A stretch of DNA of 45,396 bases, from NCBI RefSeq assembly GCF_009711465.1, contig NZ_SMME01000848.1:1-45396 (forward strand). The letters are read 5' to 3'. This document shows positions 1 to 10,685 of the stretch, piece after piece. The number at the start of each line of letters is the position of its first letter. Position 1 is the stretch's first letter. Under the pieces are notes generated by a model. The model searched no databases and was not told the origin of the DNA. It saw only the letters and a program-made list of their open reading frames with translations. A program made the position numbers and the translations under genes. The stretch comes from Parendozoicomonas verongulae (lineage in GTDB: Bacteria; Pseudomonadota; Gammaproteobacteria; Pseudomonadales; Endozoicomonadaceae).

Positions 1-6
1 AAACTA

Positions 7-15
7 TTAACCACA
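7..15 (+). promoter_or_regulatory. DnaA-box-like 9-mer upstream of dnaA
   Basis: TTAACCACA differs at one position from the consensus DnaA box TTATCCACA and lies 10 bases before the dnaA start. DnaA commonly represses its own gene through such a box. With one mismatch and only 25 bases of upstream sequence in the window, this is suggestive only. Confidence 0.35.
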
Positions 16-25
16 GTCGTTCAGA

Positions 26-1894
26 ATGACCGGAGTTATCCCAGTGCCTCGTGAACTCTGGCAGAAGTGCATGGAAATCCTTCAGGATGAGTTGCCCCTG
101 CAGCAATTCAATACTTGGCTGCGCCCGCTCAAGGTCATGGCTGACCAAGATGAGTTATGTCTGCTGGCGCCAAACCGGTTTGTTCTTGATTGGGTGAAAG
201 ACAAGTACCTGCCCCGTATAGAAGAAGTTCTGATGGAGTTGTCTGACGGCAATCCTCCAGCGATTGCCCTTGGTGTCAGCAACCGCAGACCATCGTTCAA
301 ATTTTCTTCGGCTGGTGCAGGTGGCGGTGGAGCTGCCAGAGGTGGCAGTAAGCCTTTTTCACCACCACCTTCACGGCCCACCCGACCAGCCGCTCCAGCG
401 CCCTCTTCACAAAGATCTGTCCACAATGATGGTGATCATGGGCAGACTAATCTGGATCTCTACAGCCAGCCTCCTGCTGAGCCTATGGCCAACAGTTCTT
501 CTGCTACCAAAGAGCTGGAAAAGGAATTGCGAGGCTCTGTCGCACCTTCAGAAGAGGTGGTGACTCCTGCTGCTGTGCGCAAGAGTCTGGTGAATCCACT
601 GGCTGCTAGCTATAAGAAGAAAACTGAAATTCACAGCTCCGAGCTACACGGCTCGGAAGCAGTTCCAAATGCAGACGTTCATAGTCAGCTGGGTGCGGAT
701 ACGCACGCGCAGCGAGAGCCAGAAGTTATTGAGGCTCAGCCTGCCCATCAGGGCTCAGCTGTATCAGTGGAACGGGGAGGCAATCGGCTGCCACCACTGC
801 AGTTTGGTGCGGGTGCTTCCTCACGGATGGTCACACCGAAGCGTCAGGTCGAAGTGGAAGGCAGCATTAAGCACACTAGCTCCCTGAACCGAAGCTTTGT
901 ATTTGATACGTTTGTGGAAGGTAAGTCCAACCAGCTGGCACTGGCTGCTGCACGGCAGGTGGCCGAGAACCCGGGTAATGCTTATAACCCGCTGTTTCTT
1001 TATGGTGGTGTCGGCTTAGGTAAAACTCACCTTATGCACGCTGTGGGTAACCAGCTGGCGCAACTCAACCCTGATGCGAAAATTGTGTATCTTCACTCCG
1101 AACGTTTTGTGGCGGATATGGTAAAAGCACTGCAGTTGAACGCGATTAACGATTTCAAACGTTATTACCGTTCTGTGGATGCACTGCTGATTGATGATAT
1201 TCAATTCTTTGCAGGTAAAGAGCGTTCCCAGGAAGAGTTCTTTCACACTTTTAACGCACTGCTTGAAGGTGGCCAGCAGATGATTCTTACCTGTGATCGC
1301 TATCCGAAAGAAATTTCCGGTTTGGAAGAGCGACTGAAATCCCGTTTTGGTTGGGGTTTGACTGTTGCCGTAGAACCCCCTGAACTGGAAACCCGTGTCG
1401 CCATCCTTATGAAGAAAGCGGAACAGGCTCGTGTTGATTTACCACACGACTCTGCTTTCTTTATTGCCCAGCGTATTCGTTCCAATGTTCGAGAGCTGGA
1501 AGGTGCATTAAAGCGTGTCATTGCCAGTGCGCACTTTATGGGACGCAAAATTGATGTTGACCTGATTCGTGAGTCTTTGAAGGATTTATTAGCCCTTCAG
1601 GATAAACAGGTGAGCATTGAAAATATTCAGCGAACTGTGGCTGAATATTACAAGATCAAGATTTCAGACATACTGTCCAAGAGGCGGAGCCGCTCTGTGG
1701 CTCGACCTCGACAAATTGCCATGGCATTGTCTAAAGAGCTGACCAATCACAGCTTGCCGGAAATTGGTGATGCTTATGGTGGGCGCGATCATACAACGGT
1801 GTTGCACGCTTGTCGTAAAGTAAAGCAATTGTGTGAAAGCGATGCTGAGATTGCGGAAGATCATAAGAATCTTCTGCGTCTGCTGACCAGTTGA
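26..1894 (+). CDS. dnaA: Chromosomal replication initiator protein DnaA
   Basis: DnaA is the AAA+ ATPase that binds DnaA boxes at oriC, opens the duplex and loads the DnaB helicase. Domain I is the first ~85 residues. Domain III carries the Walker A P-loop at 327-334 (GGVGLGKT) and Walker B at 387-391 (LLIDD). The domain IV DNA-binding signature GGRDHTTV begins near residue 585. An in-frame stop at 8-10 leaves ATG 26 as the first possible start; no clear Shine-Dalgarno is visible. At 622 residues it is about 155 longer than E. coli DnaA (467). The extra length is a Gly/Ser/Pro/Ala-rich linker (domain II, roughly 90-285) of low complexity. It heads the dnaA-dnaN-recF-gyrB cluster. Identity is certain; the linker function is unknown. 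Confidence 0.98.
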   Translation: MTGVIPVPRELWQKCMEILQDELPLQQFNTWLRPLKVMADQDELCLLAPNRFVLDWVKDKYLPRIEEVLMELSDGNPPAIALGVSNRRPSFKFSSAGAGGGGAARGGSKPFSPPPSRPTRPAAPAPSSQRSVHNDGDHGQTNLDLYSQPPAEPMANSSSATKELEKELRGSVAPSEEVVTPAAVRKSLVNPLAASYKKKTEIHSSELHGSEAVPNADVHSQLGADTHAQREPEVIEAQPAHQGSAVSVERGGNRLPPLQFGAGASSRMVTPKRQVEVEGSIKHTSSLNRSFVFDTFVEGKSNQLALAAARQVAENPGNAYNPLFLYGGVGLGKTHLMHAVGNQLAQLNPDAKIVYLHSERFVADMVKALQLNAINDFKRYYRSVDALLIDDIQFFAGKERSQEEFFHTFNALLEGGQQMILTCDRYPKEISGLEERLKSRFGWGLTVAVEPPELETRVAILMKKAEQARVDLPHDSAFFIAQRIRSNVRELEGALKRVIASAHFMGRKIDVDLIRESLKDLLALQDKQVSIENIQRTVAEYYKIKISDILSKRRSRSVARPRQIAMALSKELTNHSLPEIGDAYGGRDHTTVLHACRKVKQLCESDAEIAEDHKNLLRLLTS

Positions 1895-1949
1895 TTTGAA
1901 CAATCCAGATATGAACGCATTTCCTTAGCTAGAGGCGAGAAAGGAAACA

Positions 1950-3053
1950 ATGAAATTTACCATTAACCGGGAAGCCCTGCTTAAGCCACTGTTGCTGGTT
2001 GCTGGAGTCGTCGAACGCCGACAGACCCTGCCTGTTCTGTCCAACGTCCTGCTGGTTGCTGAGGGTGACACTCTCTCCCTGACCGGCACCGACCTGGAAG
2101 TGGAACTGGTTGGCCGTGTGCACCTCGAAAACCCAGCGGAAGATGGTGAGATTACTGTACCAGCACGGAAGCTGATGGATATCTGCAAGTCTCTTCCTGA
2201 AGACAGCGATATCACGTTCCAGCTGGAGGATCAGCGGGTTATTTTCCGCTCCGGGCGCTCACGCTTTACCCTCTCCACCCTGCCTGCCAACGAATTCCCA
2301 AGCATTGAGGAAGAGTCTGGCTCTTACTCCTTCTCTATTAATCAGAACCGTTTACGTCGCCTGATTGACCGCACCGGTTTTGCCATGGCTCAGCAGGATG
2401 TTCGCTACTACCTGAACGGTATGCTGCTTGAAGTCCGTGATCACGCCCTGCGCTCTGTGGCTACCGATGGCCACCGTTTGGCTATGTGCACTGTTGAAGC
2501 AGATATCAGCCAGGATGATCGCCATCAGGTTATCGTTCCTCGCAAAGGTATTCTCGAACTGGCCCGTCTGCTGACAGACGGTGAAGAGATAGTGAATATC
2601 ACATTGGGGGCTAATCATATCCGTGCAACCACTGGTGACTTTATCTTCACCTCTAAGCTGGTTGACGGTAAGTTCCCTGATTACGAGCGTGTACTCCCCC
2701 GCGGCGGAGACAAGATTGTGATTAGTGATCGCCAGACCATGCGTCAGGCTCTGAATCGTGCGTCTATCCTCTCCAACGAGAAATATCGTGGTATTCGCCT
2801 GATTCTGGATCAGAACACTATCAATATCATGGCGAACAACCCTGAGCAGGAAGAGGCAGAAGAAGAGATTACCGTAACTTACGAAGGAGGCTCTCTGGAG
2901 ATTGGCTTTAACGTAAGTTATCTGCTGGATGTACTCTCCGTTATTGATAGTGACGCTGTGAAACTCACCTTGTCCGATCCCAATAGTAGTGCTCTTGTGG
3001 AAGAACCCGAAGACAGTGATTCTGTTTACGTGGTTATGCCCATGCGCCTCTGA
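1950..3053 (+). CDS. dnaN: DNA polymerase III beta subunit (sliding clamp)
   Basis: The beta clamp is a ring-shaped dimer that tethers polymerase III and other enzymes to DNA. The 367 residues fit the family length (366 in E. coli) and three repeated clamp domains of about 120 residues each. The C-terminus VVMPMRL is the conserved end of the family. The start is supported by AAGGAA at 1941-1946, four bases upstream of the ATG. It lies 55 bases after dnaA and 18 bases before recF, so the three are probably co-transcribed. Confidence 0.98.
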   Translation: MKFTINREALLKPLLLVAGVVERRQTLPVLSNVLLVAEGDTLSLTGTDLEVELVGRVHLENPAEDGEITVPARKLMDICKSLPEDSDITFQLEDQRVIFRSGRSRFTLSTLPANEFPSIEEESGSYSFSINQNRLRRLIDRTGFAMAQQDVRYYLNGMLLEVRDHALRSVATDGHRLAMCTVEADISQDDRHQVIVPRKGILELARLLTDGEEIVNITLGANHIRATTGDFIFTSKLVDGKFPDYERVLPRGGDKIVISDRQTMRQALNRASILSNEKYRGIRLILDQNTINIMANNPEQEEAEEEITVTYEGGSLEIGFNVSYLLDVLSVIDSDAVKLTLSDPNSSALVEEPEDSDSVYVVMPMRL

Positions 3054-3071
3054 TCCTTTCTTTCTATAGAG

Positions 3072-4193
3072 ATGTCCTTTCTTCAGAAAGTACGCGTGAC
3101 AGATGTGAGAAATCTCGCATCTGTTACACTCACCCCCTCCCCTTCTATCAATATCCTTTACGGCGCAAATGGCAGTGGCAAGACCAGCTTTCTCGAAGCT
3201 GTACACATTCTTGGTACCTCCCGCTCTTTCCGCTCCGCAAAAGTAAAGCCCGTGATTCGTCAGGAACAGGATTCCTGTACTGTCTTTGGACGGGTTAAGG
3301 GGAAGGATTCTATTTTCTCTCTTGGTGTGAATCGATCTCAGGATACTGCCTGCAAGATTCACATTAACGGTGAGGTGGCTCGCTTAAGTTCTGATCTCGC
3401 CACGATTCTCCCCCTTCAAGTGATTAACCCTGACACCTTTCGGTTGCTGGAAGGCTCCCCGAAAGACCGGCGCCAGTTTCTGGATTGGGGAGTGTTCCAT
3501 GTGGAACATCGTTTTCTGCAAGCATGGAAGCGCGCCCATAAATCCATGAAACAGCGGAATGCTTTGCTCCGTCATGGTAAAATATCTGATTCGCTTATAG
3601 ATGTGTGGGATAGTGAGTTATCCCAGAGTGGAGAAGAGATAGATAGTTACAGGCGGGCCTACTTCGAAGCCTTAAAGCCCGTCTTTGAAGAAACCCTGGA
3701 AAAACTGTCTGGAATATCCGATGTGCAGATTTCCTACACCCGGGGTTGGGACAAGGAAAGCTCCCTGAGAGACGTTCTCAAGCGTTCTCTAAGAAGGGAC
3801 TATGAGGCAGGCTATACCCAATGGGGACCTCACAGAGCCGATATCAGGCTGCGCTACAAAGGGCTGCCTGCAGTAGATAACCTGTCCCGAGGGCAACAGA
3901 AAGCTGTTGTCTGCGCTCTCAAGCTGGCCCAGGGCAAGCTGTTCAGTGAGAGCAAACCTTTTGGATGTGTCTATCTTGTTGATGACCTTCCATCTGAGCT
4001 GGATCGGGATCACCGTTTCCGGCTCTGCAAAATGTTTGAAGATATGAACGCACAGGTGTTTATCACCTGCGTGGACAAAAGTACTCTGGAAAATGTCTGG
4101 AGTATGGAGTCAGATGTAAAGATGTTCCATGTGGAACATGGATTGTTGGTTGAAGATTCCAGGGCTGAGCAGGCATCTGCCGTCCCACCCTGA
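3072..4193 (+). CDS. recF: DNA replication and repair protein RecF
   Basis: RecF is an SMC/ABC-like ATPase that helps load RecA at single-strand gaps together with RecO and RecR. The Walker A motif GANGSGKT is at residues 31-38, the ABC signature LSRGQQK at 271-277, and the Walker B and D-loop stretch around the paired aspartates 304-305 (VDDLPSELD). The length of 373 residues is normal (357 in E. coli). Only a weak ribosome binding site (TAGAG) precedes the ATG. The codons spelling FHVEH occur twice, near residues 142-146 and 352-356, because each copy contains a parS-like palindrome. The gene lies 18 bases after dnaN and 78 before gyrB. Confidence 0.97.
   Translation: MSFLQKVRVTDVRNLASVTLTPSPSINILYGANGSGKTSFLEAVHILGTSRSFRSAKVKPVIRQEQDSCTVFGRVKGKDSIFSLGVNRSQDTACKIHINGEVARLSSDLATILPLQVINPDTFRLLEGSPKDRRQFLDWGVFHVEHRFLQAWKRAHKSMKQRNALLRHGKISDSLIDVWDSELSQSGEEIDSYRRAYFEALKPVFEETLEKLSGISDVQISYTRGWDKESSLRDVLKRSLRRDYEAGYTQWGPHRADIRLRYKGLPAVDNLSRGQQKAVVCALKLAQGKLFSESKPFGCVYLVDDLPSELDRDHRFRLCKMFEDMNAQVFITCVDKSTLENVWSMESDVKMFHVEHGLLVEDSRAEQASAVPP
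3493..3508. other. parS-like centromere site 1 (inside recF)
   Basis: The 16-mer TGTTCCATGTGGAACA is one base from the perfect palindrome TGTTCCACGTGGAACA that I recall as the Pseudomonas ParB-binding parS site. The outer bases are fully symmetric. parS sites cluster near the origin, which fits a position 1.6 kb beyond dnaA. ParB is not encoded in this window, so binding is inferred. Confidence 0.75.
4123..4138. other. parS-like centromere site 2 (inside recF)
   Basis: This is an exact second copy of the 16-mer at 3493-3508, 630 bases away and in the same reading frame of recF. Two identical 16-base palindromes in one gene are not expected by chance. Together they look like a ParB loading zone beside the origin. 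Confidence 0.75.
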
Positions 4194-6686
<2,493 letters not shown>

Positions 6687-6706
6687 GGTTTCTCATTCTT
6701 TGAATA

Positions 6707-6732
6707 GCCGATGGTTTTCCATCGGCTTTTTT
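6707..6732 (+). terminator. Intrinsic terminator after gyrB
   Basis: A perfect 8-bp stem (GCCGATGG/CCATCGGC, 6707-6714 with 6719-6726) closes a TTTT loop and is followed by six T residues. It ends the dnaA-gyrB unit. It sits only 4 bases before the gmhA ribosome binding site, so transcripts reaching gmhA must pass it. Confidence 0.9.
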
Positions 6733-6747
6733 ATCGAAGGTAATGCT

Positions 6748-7335
6748 ATGCAGGAAATACAATCTTTCATTCGCAATGAATTGACAGAGGCGCAGGAAGT
6801 CCTCACACGCTTTCTGGCTGATGAAGAACAGCTGCAGAAAATCCAGAATGCCGCAGAGTTGATTGCCGAATCCTTCAAGGCCGGTGGCAAAGTGCTTTCC
6901 TGTGGTAATGGCGGCTCCCACTGCGACGCCATGCATTTTGCAGAAGAGCTAACCGGCCGTTATCGTGATAATCGCCCCGGCTACCCGGGTATCGCTATTT
7001 CCGACCCTAGCCACCTCTCATGCGTCAGCAACGATTTTGGCTATGAGTATGTATTCAGCCGTTATGTGGAAGCTGTGGCGCAGTCTGGAGATGTTGTGCT
7101 GGGTATCAGTACCAGCGGTAACTCTGGTAACGTGATCAAGGCTTTTGAAGCCGCTGCGGCTAAGGGTGTGAAAACCATCGCTCTTACCGGCAAGGATGGC
7201 GGTAAGATGGCTGGTATGGCGGATATCGAAATCTGTGTACCACATTTTGGTTACGCAGACCGTATCCAGGAAGTCCATATTAAAGTTATCCACATCCTGA
7301 TTGGCACTATTGAGAAGTTGATGGAAGCTCATTGA
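6748..7335 (+). CDS. gmhA: Sedoheptulose 7-phosphate isomerase GmhA
   Basis: GmhA converts sedoheptulose 7-phosphate to D-glycero-D-manno-heptose 7-phosphate, the first step of ADP-heptose synthesis for the LPS inner core. The 195-residue SIS-domain protein has the family motifs [19 protein letters not shown] (residues 52-70), STSGNSGNV (121-129) and [20 protein letters not shown] (165-184). The acidic residue of AEELTG and the His of QEVHIK correspond to the catalytic pair as I recall it. I use ATG 6748, which has GAAGG at 6736-6740. An upstream in-frame ATG at 6700 would place the terminator inside the coding sequence and has no ribosome binding site. DiaA is a related replication protein, but these motifs match GmhA closely. 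The partner gmhB is on the other strand near 11 kb. Confidence 0.95.
   Translation: MQEIQSFIRNELTEAQEVLTRFLADEEQLQKIQNAAELIAESFKAGGKVLSCGNGGSHCDAMHFAEELTGRYRDNRPGYPGIAISDPSHLSCVSNDFGYEYVFSRYVEAVAQSGDVVLGISTSGNSGNVIKAFEAAAAKGVKTIALTGKDGGKMAGMADIEICVPHFGYADRIQEVHIKVIHILIGTIEKLMEAH
7286..7294 (+). other. Consensus DnaA box (within gmhA)
   Basis: TTATCCACA is a perfect match to the DnaA box. It lies in the 3' part of gmhA. A second perfect copy in the same orientation is 158 bases downstream. Confidence 0.5.
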
Positions 7336-7342
7336 TTTTATC

Positions 7343-7380
7343 TACAGGTCAGGTAAGTGCTTGACCTGTATAGTTTTTTT
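7343..7380 (+). terminator. Intrinsic terminator after gmhA
   Basis: A 9-bp perfect stem (TACAGGTCA/TGACCTGTA, 7343-7351 with 7362-7370) with a 10-base loop is followed by TAG and seven T residues. It begins 7 bases after the gmhA stop. Confidence 0.88.
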
Positions 7381-7443
7381 ATTATTTCCCCCTGCTGTCG
7401 AACAGACTCCTTCCGTACCTTGTCAGTTTCACTAACACACGGG

Positions 7444-7452
7444 TTATCCACA
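7444..7452 (+). other. Consensus DnaA box (intergenic)
   Basis: TTATCCACA lies in the gap between gmhA and the next gene. A degenerate inverted version (TGTGGTCAA) follows about 20 bases later. The box could regulate the downstream gene or titrate DnaA near the origin; no AT-rich unwinding element is visible, so I do not call an origin here. Confidence 0.5.
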
Positions 7453-7519
7453 TCCCGACAAAGTGGTTAGCCTGTGGTCAAAACAGTTATCTCGGACATA
7501 AATATTTGAGGTGACTGCT

Positions 7520-8626
7520 ATGAGTACACCAATTCCGATGGCAACAGAAAGCTTTAACCAGCAGCCTCTACAGAGCTTGGCTACACACCTGCCAACAGGA
7601 TGCTGGCAGGGACAGTATGTCGCTCAGGCTAACGGTGAACCTCTCATGGCTGATCATCTCTTGCCTGAAAAAACGCAGCGTTACATGAGTGAAAATAAGC
7701 GCTGGGAGATAATTTCTGGTGGTTTTGTTGCTACGGTCGGAGCTGGCGGAACTGTGTTATCTACGGTTTCAGCTATTGGATTACAACTGACGAACTTGTG
7801 GCCTCTTTCTGCTGAAGGCCTGAACCTTGCTGTCGCCACTGTTCCCAGTGTTATTTGTGGTGTGAATATTTCAACGCTTCTCAGCTTCTCACTGTATGCC
7901 GGTATTGGATTGGGTAGTCTGGGAGTTTCTGCCCTGGGGTGCCTGGGAGCCGCATATCTCTATACGGAGCTGTATGGTGAAAAAGCCGAGTGCGGAAAGC
8001 AATTGAATCAGGTGCAAAAAGAGCATGACCTTTGGAAGAAGCGTGTTGAGCTGTGTGACCGAAAAAGAGAAGGTGTGTGGGAGGCTGTCAAAGGGTGTAT
8101 TCCCTGGCTCAGAAATCGCGATCATGAATCTGCTTTCCATGAATTAGAACGGCGCTATCAGCAGCATCTGGACGGAATAGATCGCTACAACGGTCGGGAT
8201 CCTAAAAAGGTCCGAGCCATGGTGAACGCTGCTGCTCCTCTGGAGCGAATGTACCGCAGAGATCACGGTTTAACGTCTTATGAATCTTCCCCTGAATATC
8301 TGGATCGCCGTCTGGAAATATTAAACCCCCAGGAGGATGGCACCATAGGCTCACGCTTGTTGGAAAGAAAGCGCTCTGCCTTGCCCTGCCGTATTTTGCG
8401 CAGCGGAGTCTCGTCAGTGTGTCGCAGAAAACTGCAGTCTGTCTACTCGCAACTCATAACCCGTAATCAGGCGAAGTGGCGACAGGATTCCTATGAATAT
8501 AAGGCGCGAAAACAAGCCCTGCAGGCCTGTATGAGTATTGAGGAAAAAAGAGCCCAGCTCCTGGAGAACGAAGAGCGAAGCCGACAGCATAGGCAGTTTT
8601 TAACCCGGGAATACAACCGCCTGTAA
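7520..8626 (+). CDS. Unknown membrane protein, first of a tandem paralog pair
   Basis: I do not recognise this 368-residue protein. Residues 64-95 and 103-150 are hydrophobic and Gly/Ser/Ala-rich, consistent with two or more membrane segments. Residues 155-368 are highly charged and probably helical, with RRYQQHLDGIDRYNGRDP (211-228), SSPEYLDRRL (256-265) and RLLERKR (279-285). The same landmarks recur in the next gene. The start is ATG 7520, with TGAGGTGA six bases upstream; a GTG at 7511 overlaps that ribosome binding site and is unlikely. No signal peptide is evident. The gene interrupts the gyrB-to-acyltransferase order seen in Pseudomonas. A membrane-anchored or secreted effector is possible, but nothing in the sequence proves it. 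Confidence 0.8.
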   Translation: MSTPIPMATESFNQQPLQSLATHLPTGCWQGQYVAQANGEPLMADHLLPEKTQRYMSENKRWEIISGGFVATVGAGGTVLSTVSAIGLQLTNLWPLSAEGLNLAVATVPSVICGVNISTLLSFSLYAGIGLGSLGVSALGCLGAAYLYTELYGEKAECGKQLNQVQKEHDLWKKRVELCDRKREGVWEAVKGCIPWLRNRDHESAFHELERRYQQHLDGIDRYNGRDPKKVRAMVNAAAPLERMYRRDHGLTSYESSPEYLDRRLEILNPQEDGTIGSRLLERKRSALPCRILRSGVSSVCRRKLQSVYSQLITRNQAKWRQDSYEYKARKQALQACMSIEEKRAQLLENEERSRQHRQFLTREYNRL

Positions 8627-8738
8627 AAGTGTATTGGAACAGTTAAGCGTGATAACAGAGCTGTCAGGTGGCTCCTAACAATGCACTTATCTAAAGGTCA
8701 AAATAATATCTCGAAATGGTTGATTGAGGTATGGACGT

Positions 8739-9890
8739 ATGTATTCACAAAGCCTGAGTTATCCCCCTCCTGCTTCACCATGCTCAACAATCAACACAGT
8801 CACACGGCAGGCAGAAGGTCGGCCGTGGCAAGAAAAAAGCGTTACTCTCCCAGTGCCTTACAAGCCACGTAAATACATGACCAGTAAGAAATGCTGGGAA
8901 AGGGTCGACCGCGGGCACAACTCTGCTCTGCGTTTGGCCTGCAGTGTTGCGCTGATTGCAATCCCTGTACTGCGCATTACTGGCCTCTGGCCCACCTTCT
9001 CAAGCGCTACTTCCAGCAGTATGTGTATGCTGAAAAGCCTTTCGACGACCCTGCAGTTGAATAATACAACGGTTACACAAGTCGTCATGCAGCCCTCTTT
9101 TTTGCAGCGGTGTGCCTGTTATGGCGGAAGTTTTCTTCGGGCTGCACCTTATGAGTTCATCGCTATTGCAGGGGTGGGTGTTGTGACTATTGGGGCTTTC
9201 TCATTGCTTCATATTGGTATGGCTCGGGCCCATTGTGCAATATTCGGCGAAAGAGATGAGTGTAAAAAGGAACTGGAGAAATCACAGGAAAAAACCCTCA
9301 GACTGCAAGAGGAGCTCAGTCAGTGCTATGGGCAAAGGGCGGACATCATAAATGCTATCGACAGCCATGCCCCCTGGTTTCGAAAAATGTCCCCTGAGTC
9401 TGCCAGACAAGAGCTGAACAGGCGGTATAACAATCATATTGCCAGTCTTCATCGTTATAACAGCCGTGACCCGGAAAAAGCCCTGAATATGATGAAAGAG
9501 GCTGCACCTGTGGAAGCATCCTTCAGACATGCCTGCGGTTTTACCCCGTATACTTCTTCACCGGAATATCTGGATCGCAGATTGGGTATGGCACAGGACG
9601 ATGGGATTGCATATCGACTACTGGAAAGAAAGCGAAGGGCCTTCTCTCCCAGAATTTTGCGTAATGGTGCGTCAACGTTTCGCAGACAGCTGCAAATCAT
9701 CTATAGCAAAGTGACGGGACGGGATGAGGCAGATATACGACAGGATTTATATGACTACGAAGGCCGAAAACGAGCCGCTGAATGCTACTTGGAATTTGAA
9801 GAGAAGAGAAAAAAACTGGAAGTGAAAGAGCGCAGAAGCAGAGCTGAGACACTGTTTCTTCATTCCGACTTTCAACGCCTTCTTTCTTAA
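8739..9890 (+). CDS. Unknown membrane protein, second of a tandem paralog pair
   Basis: This 383-residue protein is a diverged paralog of the preceding gene. Shared landmarks are NRRYNNH/RYNSRDP (228-244), SSPEYLDRRL (273-282), RLLERKRR (293-300), PRILRNG and a charged C-terminal helix. The N-terminal ~60 residues are Pro/Ser-rich. Hydrophobic segments lie near 63-85 and 138-165, followed by a probable coiled coil near 172-200. I chose ATG 8739 because GAGG at 8726-8729 is well placed; the upstream TTG at 8724 overlaps it. The gene follows its paralog by 112 bases, on the same strand, and ends at a bidirectional terminator. Function unknown; the pair probably arose by local duplication. Confidence 0.8.
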   Translation: MYSQSLSYPPPASPCSTINTVTRQAEGRPWQEKSVTLPVPYKPRKYMTSKKCWERVDRGHNSALRLACSVALIAIPVLRITGLWPTFSSATSSSMCMLKSLSTTLQLNNTTVTQVVMQPSFLQRCACYGGSFLRAAPYEFIAIAGVGVVTIGAFSLLHIGMARAHCAIFGERDECKKELEKSQEKTLRLQEELSQCYGQRADIINAIDSHAPWFRKMSPESARQELNRRYNNHIASLHRYNSRDPEKALNMMKEAAPVEASFRHACGFTPYTSSPEYLDRRLGMAQDDGIAYRLLERKRRAFSPRILRNGASTFRRQLQIIYSKVTGRDEADIRQDLYDYEGRKRAAECYLEFEEKRKKLEVKERRSRAETLFLHSDFQRLLS

Positions 9891-9891
9891 G

Positions 9892-9920
9892 AAAAAGCAG
9901 GGAAATCCCCTGCTCTTATC
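9892..9920. terminator. Bidirectional terminator between convergent genes
   Basis: A 7-bp stem (AGCAGGG/CCCTGCT, 9896-9902 with 9908-9914) is flanked by an A-run at 9892-9896, which becomes the U-tract on the minus strand. On the plus strand a T-rich run follows. It lies between the stop of the plus-strand paralog and the minus-strand acyltransferase. Confidence 0.75.
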
Positions 9921-9935
9921 TTTTCTGTCTTGTGT

Positions 9936-10661
9936 TTAGTAGGGCTTATTAGTCACAACCCAATCCCTGATCTCATCTGTGAGCTCAGGGACTTCCTTAC
10001 CTTTACTTTCAATGGCTGGACCAATACGCACAACAATTTCTCCGGGCGTTTTCAACCATTTGTGAGAGGGCCAGTAACGTCCGGCATTATGTGCCACAGG
10101 TAGCACGGGAACACCAGCATAAGTGGCCAGAGAGGCTGTACCGCGGGTGAAGTATCCCACTTCCGGCCAGCGCTTACGGGTGCCTTCCGGAAATATGGCT
10201 ACCCAGTGTTTGTCTTCAAGGGCAGTCTTTCCTTTCTCAATCACTTGCTGCAAGGCCGAACGGCCATCTTTCCGGTCGATAGCAATCGGATTTACTTTTT
10301 TGTAAGCCCAACCAAAGAACGGAATCGCCAGCAGCTCTTTCTTGATCACTGTTGATTGAGGAGTAAAAAGAATCTGTACCAGAAAGGTTTCCCAGGGAGA
10401 CTGGTGATTACTGGCCACCACACAGGGTTTATCCGGAATGTTTTCCTCACCTTCTACGCGCCAGGTTATCCCGCAGATGGTTTTACTAAAAAAGAGACTG
10501 ACGGTGCAGTAGGTTCTGATAACAAACGCATGTCGCTTATATTTCGGAACGAAATACACAGCAAAAATAACAAAGGAGCACCACAGAAACGTCCAGAGAA
10601 TCCAGACCATATAAAACAGAATGGTTCTTAACCAGCAAAGCAATATCGTTATTCTTGTCAT
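9936..10661 (-). CDS. Lysophosphatidic acid acyltransferase (PlsC/LptA family)
   Basis: This 241-residue inner-membrane enzyme probably transfers an acyl chain to 1-acyl-glycerol-3-phosphate to make phosphatidic acid. A hydrophobic N-terminal segment (about 5-40) would anchor it. The acyltransferase block I is NHQSPWE at residues 85-91, with Glu in place of the usual Asp of the H-x4-D motif; I recall this substitution in the Pseudomonas LptA group. Block III is IFPEGTR at 156-162, and GVPVLPVA at 183-190 looks like block IV. It is the last gene of the minus-strand glyQ-glyS-gmhB cluster, the order I recall for PA0005-PA0009. The specific acyl donor cannot be read from the sequence. Confidence 0.9.
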   Translation of the reverse strand: MTRITILLCWLRTILFYMVWILWTFLWCSFVIFAVYFVPKYKRHAFVIRTYCTVSLFFSKTICGITWRVEGEENIPDKPCVVASNHQSPWETFLVQILFTPQSTVIKKELLAIPFFGWAYKKVNPIAIDRKDGRSALQQVIEKGKTALEDKHWVAIFPEGTRKRWPEVGYFTRGTASLATYAGVPVLPVAHNAGRYWPSHKWLKTPGEIVVRIGPAIESKGKEVPELTDEIRDWVVTNKPY

Positions 10662-10685
10662 TGTTTGGGTTTAGTCCTTGGTTAG

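Noticed and set aside
2352..3362. 336-codon open frame antisense to dnaN and recF
   Set aside because: Antisense shadow spanning two real genes, no motifs.
7381..7519. Possible chromosomal origin next to the DnaA boxes
   Set aside because: Only two good boxes and no AT-rich unwinding stretch; the usual origin would lie upstream of dnaA, outside the window.
8681..8872. 63-codon frame overlapping the start of the second paralog
   Set aside because: Overlaps a better supported gene with a proper ribosome binding site; no recognisable content.
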